The position numbers and the translations under genes were made by a program. The notes under the pieces are model-generated. The model did no database searches. It worked only from the letters and a program-made list of their open reading frames with translations, and was not told the origin of the DNA. A stretch of DNA of 8,874 nucleotides from Syntrophomonadaceae bacterium (lineage in GTDB: Bacteria > Bacillota_D > Dethiobacteria > DTU022 > UBA8154), in NCBI GenBank assembly GCA_007120815.1, contig SKMY01000101.1, positions 1-8,874 on the forward strand. The letters are read 5' to 3'. Positions 1 through 6,477 of the stretch are shown here, in pieces (position 1 is the stretch's first letter; every line of letters starts with the position of its first letter).

Positions 1-281
1 CTAACGCCATTTTGCAAAAAAAAAGTCGCCTTCCCATATTTTTCTAATGACTCTAAGCGACCGGAAAACAGTTTTTGTAAATTTTTCGCAAAATCATCTA
101 CGGAACCATCAACGACCAGAGAGATTAATTTATTCGTCCGGTTGAGGAGGAGATCTCGCACAAAACTCCCCACTGCATAGATCTGGTAATTATTAAGTTG
201 AGCACAGTATCCTGACAAGTAGATAATAATCTGGAAGTCTTTTGGGAAACGTTCATTAATTAGAGGGATAAGGTTAGCCAT
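1..281 (-). CDS. tRNA nucleotidyltransferase / poly(A) polymerase-like protein, N-terminal part (runs off the window), catalytic DxD missing
   Basis: An open frame of 93 residues runs from an ATG at 281 to the window edge without a stop. Residues 34-65 read like the class II nucleotidyltransferase core of CCA- or A-adding enzymes. YAVGSFVRDLLLNRTN (35-50) matches the usual V-G-G-x-V-R-D-x-L-L-G-x-x-N signature, and LVVDG (55-59) matches the strand that follows the metal site. GRLESLEKYGKATF (74-87) matches the H/E-K-F-G-T-A segment. The two aspartates of DxD, which bind the catalytic metal in this family, are replaced by Leu52 and Ser54, so activity of this domain is doubtful. The codons are in frame on both sides, so a frameshift does not explain the change. 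The start is uncertain: ATG 281 has only a distant GAAAGG, and an in-frame TTG at 311 would add ten residues. The downstream domains that would define the subfamily lie outside the window. The gene has its own promoter just upstream. Confidence 0.7.
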   Translation of the reverse strand, partial: MANLIPLINERFPKDFQIIIYLSGYCAQLNNYQIYAVGSFVRDLLLNRTNKLISLVVDGSVDDFAKNLQKLFSGRLESLEKYGKATFFLQNGV

Positions 282-334
282 TAGCCGTGTGAACCTTTCA
301 ATGTGATTCAAGCTTGTACAGGTCTTTGGGATTC

Positions 335-362
335 ATTATACCATAAAATAACAAAGGAACAA
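335..362 (-). promoter_or_regulatory. extended -10 (sigma-A type) promoter for the nucleotidyltransferase-like gene
   Basis: Read on the minus strand, TGGTATAAT (343-335) is a perfect extended -10 element. A weak -35, TTGTTC (362-357), matches three of six bases and lies 16 bp upstream. It sits in the 86-bp gap after the COG3581-type gene. Transcription would begin near 328, leaving a leader of about 47 bases to ATG 281 or about 17 to TTG 311. I see no terminator between the upstream gene and this promoter, so read-through is also possible. Confidence 0.55.
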
Positions 363-367
363 ATAAC

Positions 368-1480
368 TCAATTATAATAATTCAAGGTTGAAGGGTTTTG
401 GTGCAGTTGCTTTTTTGCTTGGAGCAAATCCACAAATGCCTCTATTCTTGTTTCCATACCTGTTTTTGAAAAGTGCTCGTCAACAGAAAGTGTTAACACG
501 GGAATTTGATGGTCTCTTATCACACTTACTAAAGTGCTTTGGGCGACAATTTCAGGCGTGCAGGCCAGCGGATAAAGGTGGATAATCCCATCAAAACCCT
601 TTCGAGCATATTGCACTGTATCGCCTACTGATTCCCGTCCATGTCCACCAACAAAACATCCCAGGTAAGGCTTTGCGGCATTTTGTATTTTCACCCGAGC
701 CGGGTAGCGCATCGGATCTTTCAAGATATTATCTTTGATCCAGTTTGATAAAGAGGCACTTCGAATAACTTGAACGTGCAAACGACCAAGCAATTTTTCT
801 ATGTCACAGTTTACATACGGCTCCCACATGAGGAAGACTTCACCAACGATGGCAATTCGCAGCGGCCTGAAACAGATCTTATTCTGCTTTTTTATCGCTA
901 AAAGTTCTCTTTTGCCAGACTGTGTTATTTGCTTTATTGTTTTTATTCGTTTTATGCCTTCTATTGACCGCATAATCTTTTCGAATTTTTGCTGGGCCTC
1001 TTTTGGATTGTAGGGTTGCACCTCCAGCAGTAACCTGTGGAAAAAATCCATTACACAAATTTTTTGCCACGCTATATATAACGCTCGACTCACGTCTTGC
1101 CAACCACGGCCATTATTTAATCCTCGTAATCTCTTAAAAAACAATGCCCAGCCTTGACCTGGTGGCTCAACAACAATCATGTTGAAATCATAACCCAGAT
1201 CACTTAAAATGGACCGTTCAACCTGGGCGTAATAACCAAGTCTGCAGGGTCCGCACCCACCGGGCATAATAAGGGTGTCGGCCCCTAATTCAATTGCTTC
1301 GATAAAATTGCCCAGGTTTACTTTTAAAGGAAGGCAAGCCATTTCTGGGGCATTTTGAATACCTAGCTCCATGGTCTTTTTCGTTACCGGGGGGGGTGGT
1401 ATAACCTCATGACCAAGCATTTCAAACAGGTCTTTCAGGGCTATCCAAAGCGTCCCCATGTGCGGGAAAGTAAGCTTCAT
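368..1480 (-). CDS. acyl-CoA dehydratase activase-related protein, COG3581 type (2-hydroxyacyl-CoA dehydratase-like)
   Basis: This 370-residue soluble protein has no signal peptide or membrane segment. The N-terminal block FPHMGTLWIALKDLFEMLG, the NAPEMACLP stretch around Cys49 and PGGCGPCRLGYY (Cys76, Cys79) are typical of the COG3581 group related to 2-hydroxyacyl-CoA dehydratases and their activases. Further conserved-looking cysteines are Cys275 (GCFVGGHGRESVG) and Cys307 (PLACTPE). A family-type end, DEHFSKTGMETRIEAF, covers 334-349. The cysteines suggest a bound Fe-S cluster; that is inferred from the family. The start at ATG 1480 is supported by AAAGAGGAGA ten bases upstream. The gene begins inside the 3' end of its partner (59-bp overlap), so the two are translationally linked and probably work as a pair. 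A run of eight C bases encodes Pro28-31. No BadF/HgdC-type ATPase or dehydratase is in the window, so the substrate is unknown. Confidence 0.75.
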   Translation of the reverse strand: MKLTFPHMGTLWIALKDLFEMLGHEVIPPPPVTKKTMELGIQNAPEMACLPLKVNLGNFIEAIELGADTLIMPGGCGPCRLGYYAQVERSILSDLGYDFNMIVVEPPGQGWALFFKRLRGLNNGRGWQDVSRALYIAWQKICVMDFFHRLLLEVQPYNPKEAQQKFEKIMRSIEGIKRIKTIKQITQSGKRELLAIKKQNKICFRPLRIAIVGEVFLMWEPYVNCDIEKLLGRLHVQVIRSASLSNWIKDNILKDPMRYPARVKIQNAAKPYLGCFVGGHGRESVGDTVQYARKGFDGIIHLYPLACTPEIVAQSTLVSVIRDHQIPVLTLSVDEHFSKTGMETRIEAFVDLLQAKKQLHQNPSTLNYYN

Positions 1481-2468
1481 CTTTTTGCATTCTCCTCTTT
1501 AATAAATCCATAAATGCCTCTATCCGGGTAAGAATTCCTCCTTCAGCGGAATGTTCATCAATAACAATAATAAGGCAAGGGATGCCTTTGTCCTTACATG
1601 CTTTATGAATGAGTTCCATGATAAATGAATCTGGGCCACAAAAAAAAGAAACCACAAGTATGATTCCATGAACCATTTTTTTCTCCATAATGTAAAAGGC
1701 AGATCCCAGGATTTCTTTTCCGAAAGTCCAGAAAATATCTTTTTCTAGTTTTTTCAACCCTTTTCGGTACGCTTCTTCCCCGAACATCTTATTTGTGATG
1801 AGTTTCGCTCCGTGCTCCCTTAAACGCTGGTGGATCTGATAGTTGAGAAAGTGGTCGTATAAATTATAGCTATGCCCCAGAAGCGCTATTGTTATATTGT
1901 TATTATTTGTATTGGTATTAATTTGCTCAACAAAAGAATCGTCGGATTGATTATTTTCCAGGAATGATTCTAAGGTTACACCCATTTGTATTTTTTTCTT
2001 AAAAAGTTCTTGCTTCCGATTTGCCAGGATACATGCATTTCTTACTCTTAAAGGATTTATGGTAAACATTTTGCCCAGACGAAAAAAACCCGGTGGGATT
2101 TTGTCTTTTCCTTCTCTTAAATCAATATCGATATCAAGAACGGGAGGTAAATTGGGGATGAGCTGTTTAACCATATAGGGTAAACCCATAAACTTTGGAC
2201 AAAGAAATCGCTTTGGTTCGATGCTTACAAAACGGGGAATAAAAAGATAATCAACTTTTTTATGCATTAAGTTATCGATATGACCCATGAATGCTTTTAC
2301 CGGGATGCAGGTTTCATCGGTGGATGTCGTAATCCCCCGGCGTAGGATATGGTCATTGGTCATATCTGAAAGGATGACTTCTGCACCCAGGCTTTGAAAA
2401 AAACTCGTCCAAAAAGGAAAATAATCATGATATAGAAGCGCCCGGGGTATTCCTATGCGAACATTCAC
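1422..2468 (-). CDS. acyl-CoA dehydratase activase-related protein, COG3580 / DUF2229 type
   Basis: This 348-residue soluble protein opens with RIGIPRALLYHDYFPFW and SLGAEVILSDMT, which is the usual start of DUF2229 (CoA enzyme activase-related) proteins. Candidate Fe-S or active-site cysteines are Cys54 (TDETCIPVKAF), Cys90 (FLCPKF) and Cys277 (FFCGPDSF). The C-terminal VIDEHSAEGGILTRIEAFMDLL resembles the end of the downstream partner, so the two are probably distant paralogues. Residues 173-191 form an asparagine-rich linker absent from the family core as I know it. After the conserved end a 22-residue tail overlaps the start of the next gene. The start is GTG 2468, preceded by GAGAGGGAG at good spacing. 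It lies 87 bp after spoVAF with no terminator that I can see, so it may be transcribed as part of the spoVA unit. Members of this group occur fused to or beside ATPase activases of radical-type dehydratases in anaerobes; the role of stand-alone pairs is not established. Confidence 0.75.
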   Translation of the reverse strand: MNVRIGIPRALLYHDYFPFWTSFFQSLGAEVILSDMTNDHILRRGITTSTDETCIPVKAFMGHIDNLMHKKVDYLFIPRFVSIEPKRFLCPKFMGLPYMVKQLIPNLPPVLDIDIDLREGKDKIPPGFFRLGKMFTINPLRVRNACILANRKQELFKKKIQMGVTLESFLENNQSDDSFVEQINTNTNNNNITIALLGHSYNLYDHFLNYQIHQRLREHGAKLITNKMFGEEAYRKGLKKLEKDIFWTFGKEILGSAFYIMEKKMVHGIILVVSFFCGPDSFIMELIHKACKDKGIPCLIIVIDEHSAEGGILTRIEAFMDLLKRRMQKDEAYFPAHGDALDSPERPV

Positions 2469-2555
2469 CTTAACATCTCCCTCTCAATAACAGGCCCCAA
2501 AAAGTGGACCCAAACCGCACTATCAATGCAGTAATATTTGTAACTGTTCAGCCCT

Positions 2556-4040
2556 TTATTTTTCCCCTGGAGGTGCCGTATCAGGGTCTTTTGTTTTTAA
2601 AAAAGCGGGACGGTATCCTTTTACCGGGACAGGTTTTCTTAATATAATACTCAGTATTGACGGGGCGTGAAAAGGATACACTGGCCACAAATAAGGTAAT
2701 CCAAAAGATCGTGTTAACAATAATAAAACCAGCAAAGCAACCAACCCGGCGATAAACCCGTAGAAGCTAAAAATGCCGGTCAAGACGAGCAAGAAAACAT
2801 GTATAAGTCGATTGGCCAGGCCCAGTTCCCAACTCGGTGTGGCAAAAACACCAATGGCGACTAACCCAATGTATAACAATACTTCTGGCACAAAAATGCC
2901 GACTTCTATAGCAATTTCTCCGATTAGCAGTCCCCCAACAAGTCCAAGGGCGGTGGCCAAAGGTGAAGGAGTGTGTATGCTGGCCATACGAATCAGGTCA
3001 AGTCCAATGTTTGCAAAAATGAATTGCACAAAAAGTGGTATGGCGGGTTCCTCTCTTGGGCCAATGAATTCCAAAAAATTACCTAATAAGCCTGGGTGTT
3101 CCGCAATAATAAGCCACAAGGGAACCAGGAAGACGGATACCAAAATGCCAATCAACCGAACCCAACGGATATACAAGCCAATGATGGGATTGTGTCTAAA
3201 TTCCTCTGCATGTTGAACATGATGAAATAACGTTACAGGTGCAATGATAACTGATGGAGAGGTATCGACCACAATGCATACATGTCCCTCAAGAAGGTGT
3301 ACTGCGGCAACATCAGGGCGTTCCGTATAGCGCACTTCGGGAAAGGGATTCCAAAAACTTTCTGTAATAAATTCTTCTACTGAATTTTCTGCCATGGGCA
3401 GTCCGTCCACATTTATTTTTTGAAGCCGCTCTTTTACCCGTTCTAGAATATACGGGTTGACAATGTCTTCAATATAAAGCAAGGCAACATCCGTGAGTGA
3501 ACGGCTGCCAACCTGCATGACCTCGGTCCTCAACCCGGGATCCCTTACCCTTCGCCTGATTAAGGCGATATTGAAAAGAAGCGTTTCCACAAAGCCATCC
3601 CGGGATCCCCGTGTCACTTTTTCTACATCCGGTTCTTCAGGGGCTCGGACGGGATACTCCCGCGTATCCACCACAATGGCCTTGCTTTCACCCTCGATAA
3701 AAAACACCATGGGGCCGGCCAATATTTCCGCCACGGATTCTTCCAGGTTGTCAACAAAAGAGGTTTCTCCATAGGGTAACAGCTTATAGTAAATCTTATC
3801 CAGAGAATTGGGAACCACTTCTTCATGGCGGGCTTTCATTAATGACTGCATAATTAAGGTAACCAGGTCAGAGTTAATGAAGCCATCGATAAAAGCAAAG
3901 GCCACTTTTTTTCGACCTATTGTAAATTCGCGGAGCAGCACATCAAAACTGATGCCAACCCCTAGTTTTTGGCTGAGATATTCCAGGTTTTCTTTTAATT
4001 TGGGGGAAATGGGCGTTTTCTTTTTAAAATTAACGGTCAT
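2556..4040 (-). CDS. spoVAF: stage V sporulation protein AF (GerA-family membrane protein)
   Basis: SpoVAF is a forespore inner-membrane protein related to the A subunits of GerA germinant receptors. In B. subtilis it is reported to act with FigP in ion release that amplifies germination. The 494 residues match the Bacillus protein in length. The first 285 or so are the soluble GerA-type region. It carries the signature PDVEKVTRGSRDGFVETL (137-154) followed by LFNIALIRRRVRDP, then EDIVNP and a second soluble lobe ending in VVDTSPSVIIAPVTLFHH. About four to five membrane segments follow (roughly 292-312, 338-352, 362-378, 384-402 and 410-444), with a short polar tail. The start at ATG 4040 lies eight bases after the spoVAE stop. 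The AAAGGA that serves it sits within the last spoVAE codons, which implies coupled translation. The product of an spoVAEa gene, present between these two in B. subtilis, is not encoded here. Confidence 0.93.
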   Translation of the reverse strand: MTVNFKKKTPISPKLKENLEYLSQKLGVGISFDVLLREFTIGRKKVAFAFIDGFINSDLVTLIMQSLMKARHEEVVPNSLDKIYYKLLPYGETSFVDNLEESVAEILAGPMVFFIEGESKAIVVDTREYPVRAPEEPDVEKVTRGSRDGFVETLLFNIALIRRRVRDPGLRTEVMQVGSRSLTDVALLYIEDIVNPYILERVKERLQKINVDGLPMAENSVEEFITESFWNPFPEVRYTERPDVAAVHLLEGHVCIVVDTSPSVIIAPVTLFHHVQHAEEFRHNPIIGLYIRWVRLIGILVSVFLVPLWLIIAEHPGLLGNFLEFIGPREEPAIPLFVQFIFANIGLDLIRMASIHTPSPLATALGLVGGLLIGEIAIEVGIFVPEVLLYIGLVAIGVFATPSWELGLANRLIHVFLLVLTGIFSFYGFIAGLVALLVLLLLTRSFGLPYLWPVYPFHAPSILSIILRKPVPVKGYRPAFLKTKDPDTAPPGEK

Positions 4041-4048
4041 GTGTAAGA

Positions 4049-4402
4049 TTATCCTTTAGGTCTAAATAGTACGGCCATAAAAAAACCAAAAATGATTGCC
4101 GCTGTTATTCCAGTAGAAGTGAGTTCAAACATCCCGGTCAAAACACCCATAATGCCTGTTCGTTGCGCTTCAGACATGGCGCCTTTTACCAGGGCATTCC
4201 CAAAACTTGAGATGGGCAGCAGTGCCCCTGCACCTGCATAATCAATTAACCTATCGTAAAGTCCAACGCCTCCTAAAACGCCTCCGCCTACCGTGTATCC
4301 AGTTAAAATATGGCCCGGTGTCCATGGGGTTAGATCAAATAAAAGCTGACCTAGAACACAAATCAATCCTCCTACCCAAAAGGCTGTTAAGAAGTCACCC
4401 AT
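4049..4402 (-). CDS. spoVAE: stage V sporulation protein AE (SpoVAEb type), DPA channel membrane subunit
   Basis: This hydrophobic 117-residue protein has about four membrane segments (near 5-24, 32-50, 55-75 and 93-112). It matches SpoVAEb, which with SpoVAC forms the membrane part of the channel that carries dipicolinic acid and calcium into the forespore and out during germination. Diagnostic stretches are FWVGGLICVLGQLL at the start and GLYDRLIDYAGAGALLPISSFGNA (47-70). The YDR...AGAGA..P..FGN pattern is shared with SpoVAC in this window, showing that the two subunits are paralogous. The start at ATG 4402 is preceded by AAAGGAGA and six T residues. It sits 52 bp after spoVAD and 8 bp before spoVAF. 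Confidence 0.93.
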   Translation of the reverse strand: MGDFLTAFWVGGLICVLGQLLFDLTPWTPGHILTGYTVGGGVLGGVGLYDRLIDYAGAGALLPISSFGNALVKGAMSEAQRTGIMGVLTGMFELTSTGITAAIIFGFFMAVLFRPKG

Positions 4403-4454
4403 AAAAAATCTCCTTTTTCCTGAATGATTTTTCGGTTAAACTGCAAACAAGGAG

Positions 4455-5498
4455 TTAAATTTCCAGTGAAACAGCATGTGCAATGGAAGGCATGCTTTCT
4501 CCCTGCAAAATGGTTGTAGGGCTGTGCAGGGAACCCGTAGCAACCAGCAGCACTCTTCTTATTTCTTTTTTTTGCATCTGGTTTAAAAAGAAGCTCAAAA
4601 AAACGAGAGCGGAGCAGGCACATCCGCTTCCACCGGAACCTACATTTTGATGGGGGTGATAAATCAATACGCCACAGTCGGCATAGTTGGAACGAATATC
4701 TATGCCGTTATTTAACAGGATGTCTTCATTCAGTTTTTTCCCTGTGCTCCCCAGGTCTCCAGTAACAATTAAATGATAGTAACCTGGTTCCCTTTCCAGG
4801 TCGGACAAATGCTGCTTGATGGTATCGGCCGCGGCGGGAGCCATGGCCGTTCCCATATTCAGCGGGTCTTTAATACCGGCATCTACGATTTTTCCAGGCG
4901 TCAGAGATTCAATTTTGGGCCCATGCCCTGTAGATCCCAAAATAACCGCCCCTGCACCGGTCACTGTCCATTGGGCATACCCGGGCCGCTGGTAGCCGTA
5001 TTCCGTTGGAAAACGATATTGTCTTTCCGAGGTACAGTTGTGGCTTGATGTGGCAATAAGAACACGGGAGGCAAAGCCCCCCTCCACCAACATGGAACCC
5101 AGAGAAAGTCCTTCTGTCAGGGTAGAACAAGCGCCATATAAACCAAAGTAAGGGATAGCAAGTTTTCGGGCACAGTAGCTTGCAGAGATGACCTGATTTA
5201 GCAGGTCACCAGCAAAAAAATAATCAATATCATCTGGGGTTAGCCCGCCTTTACCCATAGCAAGAAAACAAGCTTCTTCCAGCATATGGCATTCCGCTTT
5301 TTCAAAGCTTTTCTCTTTCAAAAGGATGTCTTTGTAGCTCCTGTCAAAATATTGTGCCAGCGGCCCTCTGGCCTCTTTAGGGCCGGCTACGGTAGACGCA
5401 AAATTTAACGATGCTTTTTTTTCCAGAAGGAGGCTTTGGCGGCCCATTTTTTTGCTGGCTTTTGCCGTATTTTTTTCGGTTAAGGTTGCAATCAACAA
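4455..5498 (-). CDS. spoVAD: stage V sporulation protein AD, dipicolinic acid-binding thiolase-fold protein
   Basis: SpoVAD is a soluble, membrane-associated component of the SpoVA complex. It has a thiolase/ketoacyl-synthase fold and binds dipicolinic acid; in B. subtilis it acts as a plug on the channel. The 347 residues align along their length with Bacillus SpoVAD: AGPKEARGPL (38-47), DIDYFFAGDLLNQ (90-102), the thiolase-like cysteine in GACSTLTEG (Cys124), TSSHNCTSERQYRFPTEYG (150-168), MAPAAADTIKQHL (219-231) and GGSGCACSA (289-297). No ATG exists near the start. Two adjacent TTG codons (5498 and 5495) follow AAGGAGG by 5 and 8 bases, so TTG 5495 is equally plausible and fits spacing better. 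A short lysine-rich extension of about ten residues precedes the conserved part. The gene lies 20 bp after spoVAC. Confidence 0.95.
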   Translation of the reverse strand: MLIATLTEKNTAKASKKMGRQSLLLEKKASLNFASTVAGPKEARGPLAQYFDRSYKDILLKEKSFEKAECHMLEEACFLAMGKGGLTPDDIDYFFAGDLLNQVISASYCARKLAIPYFGLYGACSTLTEGLSLGSMLVEGGFASRVLIATSSHNCTSERQYRFPTEYGYQRPGYAQWTVTGAGAVILGSTGHGPKIESLTPGKIVDAGIKDPLNMGTAMAPAAADTIKQHLSDLEREPGYYHLIVTGDLGSTGKKLNEDILLNNGIDIRSNYADCGVLIYHPHQNVGSGGSGCACSALVFLSFFLNQMQKKEIRRVLLVATGSLHSPTTILQGESMPSIAHAVSLEI

Positions 5499-5518
5499 TG
5501 TGTCCTCCTTGCTCTATT

Positions 5519-5998
5519 TCATATTAAGGCCGAAATAATCCCGATAATAAATGCGGTCACAACACCGAACATGATAACTGGACCCGCCAGAGAAAACATT
5601 TTTGCGCCTGTTCCCAGTACCAGCCCCTCTCGTTTAAACTCCATTGCCATTGCTGTTACAGAGTTGGCAAACCCTGTAACCGGAATGGCTAAACCTGCCC
5701 CTGCTATGTTGGAGACCCGATCGAAAACACCAATGGCTGTCAGCAGTGAAGCGATAAAAATAACCGTTGCCACCATGGGATTGCCCGCTTGTTCTTGAGA
5801 AACTCCAAGGGCCAGGTACAGTACTAAAAGAGCCTGGCCCAAGATACTAACAAGCCCACCAAACAAAAATGCATAGATAATGTTTCGAAGTAAAGGTGGT
5901 TTAGGTTGTTTTAATTTGTTCCAGTTTGCAAACCAGTTGTTCTCAAGCATAAGTTTTTGATCTGCTTCCGGTATTCTTTTAGAACCTATGAGAAACAC
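5519..5998 (-). CDS. spoVAC: stage V sporulation protein AC, DPA channel membrane subunit
   Basis: This 159-residue membrane protein closely resembles SpoVAC, the subunit with mechanosensitive-channel behaviour in B. subtilis that passes Ca-DPA across the inner membrane. The signature is KLKQPKPPLLRN (28-39) before the first membrane helix, AGNPMVATVIFIASLLTAIG (71-90), FDRVSNIAGAGLAIPVTGFANS (92-113) and FKREGLVLGTGAKMF (120-134). There are about four membrane segments. The start is probably GTG 5998. The dodecin stop TAA lies six bases upstream and forms part of the AAAGGTGG ribosome site, so spacing is unusually short (about three bases after AAAGG). An ATG exists only at codon 17 and lacks a ribosome site. 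Confidence 0.93.
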   Translation of the reverse strand: MFLIGSKRIPEADQKLMLENNWFANWNKLKQPKPPLLRNIIYAFLFGGLVSILGQALLVLYLALGVSQEQAGNPMVATVIFIASLLTAIGVFDRVSNIAGAGLAIPVTGFANSVTAMAMEFKREGLVLGTGAKMFSLAGPVIMFGVVTAFIIGIISALI

Positions 5999-6004
5999 CC
6001 ACCT

Positions 6005-6214
6005 TTATCTGTTTTCTCGGATTGCAAAGGCTAATCTTACATTGGCTTTGTACTCTTTTACTTCTCCGTTTGCAACGTTTGCGGTTAAGTTAAGCACTTC
6101 TATCCCTGTAATGTTATCTACAGTTTTGGAGGCTTCCCTAACGGCATCTTTAATGGCGTTTTCCCAACCATTTTCTGATCCACCAATAACCTCAATTACT
6201 TTTGCTACACTCAA
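6005..6214 (-). CDS. dodecin family flavin-binding protein
   Basis: Dodecins are small beta-alpha-beta-beta proteins that assemble into hollow dodecamers and bind flavins (or, in some branches, CoA and FMN), acting as cofactor stores or buffers. The 69 residues match throughout: SVAKVIEVIGGS, GWENAIKDAVREASKTV with the tryptophan that stacks on flavin, then ITGIEVLNLTANV, NGEVKEYKANVRLAFAI. I place the start at TTG 6214 because AAGGAG lies eight bases before it. The longer open frame from GTG 6223 would put its start codon inside that ribosome site. The gene is 47 bp after the small membrane protein gene and 4 to 6 bp before spoVAC, so it is a member of the spoVA transcription unit. This neighbourhood suggests synthesis in the forespore, where flavin storage in the dormant spore is one possible role (inference). 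Confidence 0.9.
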   Translation of the reverse strand: MSVAKVIEVIGGSENGWENAIKDAVREASKTVDNITGIEVLNLTANVANGEVKEYKANVRLAFAIRENR

Positions 6215-6261
6215 GTTTTTCACTCCTTTTTATTTTTTCAAACGGCTCTATGTTATTTTGC

Positions 6262-6453
6262 TTATTTCCTTTCGTTACTATTCCATATTTCTCCCTGGCA
6301 TTCGATATATTGCTCTGTTGACACCAAGCGAGAGCGCCTGGGTACCTTGTCTTCATGCGGCATAATGGAGTATGTAATAAAAAAAGTAAACAACATCATT
6401 AACACAATTAACACGGTAAAAAAAATAATAAATCTGGGATTTTCCTTGAGCAT
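6262..6453 (-). CDS. small single-pass membrane protein, unrecognised, first gene of the spoVA unit
   Basis: I do not recognise this 63-residue protein. A short basic N-terminus (MLKENPR) leads into one strongly hydrophobic segment at about residues 8-30. A hydrophilic tail of some 33 residues follows, with a PRRSR stretch and one cysteine (in YIECQGE). The positive flanks do not settle orientation. The gene is real on expression signals: TTGGAGGGAG is seven bases before ATG 6453, and a forespore-type promoter ends 24 bases upstream. It takes the position of spoVAA/spoVAB in Bacillus but is far too short to be either and has no visible similarity to them. A forespore membrane role is inferred from context only. 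Confidence 0.72.
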   Translation of the reverse strand: MLKENPRFIIFFTVLIVLMMLFTFFITYSIMPHEDKVPRRSRLVSTEQYIECQGEIWNSNERK

Positions 6454-6477
6454 TGTACTCCCTCCAATAGTTTATTA

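Noticed and set aside
334..336. ATG at 336 as start of the nucleotidyltransferase-like gene
   Set aside because: It overlaps the -10 element and is in another frame that stops after 12 codons.
879..1103. 74-codon minus-strand frame inside the COG3581-type gene
   Set aside because: It is an out-of-phase frame within a well-supported gene and its sequence resembles no protein family.
2469..2555. Possible promoter or terminator between spoVAF and the DUF2229 gene
   Set aside because: A TTGATA-like -35 has no matching -10 at 16-18 bp, sigma-F, sigma-G and sigma-K patterns do not fit, and the GGTCC/GGGGCC segment cannot form a stem with a following T-tract.
2773..3216. 147-codon plus-strand open frame
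   Set aside because: It lies entirely antisense to the membrane domain of spoVAF, has no ribosome site worth noting, and its low-complexity Ser/Pro/Thr/Met composition is what the reverse of hydrophobic codons gives.
6215..6223. GTG 6223 as the dodecin start
   Set aside because: That GTG overlaps the AAGGAG ribosome site. TTG 6214 has correct spacing and gives the normal dodecin N-terminus.
5988..6365. 125-codon plus-strand open frame across dodecin and the small membrane gene
   Set aside because: It is antisense to two genes that each have good ribosome sites and, for dodecin, a clear family match.
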